Both the position numbers and the translations under genes were made by a program. From JADFJB01 sp964464595 (GTDB lineage Bacteria; Zhuqueibacterota; JdFR-76; DREG01), in assembly GCA_964464595.1 (NCBI GenBank), contig CAYXGW010000168.1, positions 1 through 7,720 on the forward strand: a stretch of 7,720 bases of DNA. The letters are read 5' to 3'. The stretch's first letter is position 1. Every line of letters begins with the position of its first letter. Below the pieces are notes generated by a model that saw only the letters and a list, made by a program, of their open reading frames with translations, made no database searches and was not told where the DNA came from. Of the stretch, positions 7,584 through 7,720 are shown one piece after another.

Positions 7584-7720
7584 TATAATATAAATTTAAA
7601 TCAACAAGTCGATTTGATTAATTTTAATCTGGCCTATATCAGAAATATGTCCAAACATTCTTAGTGGCGAACTTGCTTTAATATATTCAGATATCCCATA
7701 AAATCAATATAAAACGACAC

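Noticed and set aside
7584..7589. TATAAT on the + strand near the end of the window
   Set aside because: No -35 partner and no downstream + strand gene; it lies in AT-rich sequence next to the protease ribosome binding site.

Overview
The window carries a bacterial gene set of moderately AT-rich composition. On the + strand it reads: an iron-sulfur/membrane fusion subunit, a large molybdopterin oxidoreductase, a SulP-family anion transporter and a MobA-type cofactor nucleotidyltransferase. A small aspartic-protease-like gene follows on the - strand. Only two genes, the oxidoreductase and the protease, have a clear Shine-Dalgarno sequence. The 4Fe-4S/NrfD fusion architecture and this mixed use of ribosome binding sites suggest a bacterium around the Bacteroidota/Chlorobiota/Calditrichota or a related candidate phylum. 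That placement is an inference and cannot be fixed from the sequence.

Region 31-4627 is a two-gene respiratory module of the complex iron-sulfur molybdoenzyme (CISM) type. The first gene joins a 16-cysteine, four-cluster ferredoxin domain (PsrB/DmsB/TtrB-like) to an NrfD/PsrC-like membrane domain with about eight helices. The second encodes the catalytic MopB subunit with an N-terminal [4Fe-4S] motif and a probable cysteine Mo ligand. It has no Tat signal, so the active site should face the cytoplasm. Electrons would pass between the Mo centre, five FeS clusters and the quinone pool. The substrate is not readable from sequence. A cytoplasmic sulfite-oxidising role (SoeABC or PSRLC3-like) is one plausible reading, helped by the neighbouring SulP gene.

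The most notable observation is an in-frame amber codon (TAG, 4433-4435) in the catalytic gene. The same reading frame continues for 63 further sense codons to a TAA at 4625-4627, and this tail looks like a genuine protein end. The gene is either interrupted by a single-base nonsense change, affected by a base-call error, or read through.

Region 4711-6438 encodes a complete SulP transporter with a C-terminal STAS domain. Region 6564-7160 encodes MobA, which attaches GMP to molybdopterin and would supply the dinucleotide cofactor the oxidoreductase needs. Taken together, 31-7160 looks like a functional neighbourhood: enzyme, anion transporter and cofactor maturation. The convergent gene at 7190-7570 (- strand) encodes a single-domain clan AA aspartic protease homologue with no evident link to it. 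The last 150 bases hold no supported gene, only short open stretches.
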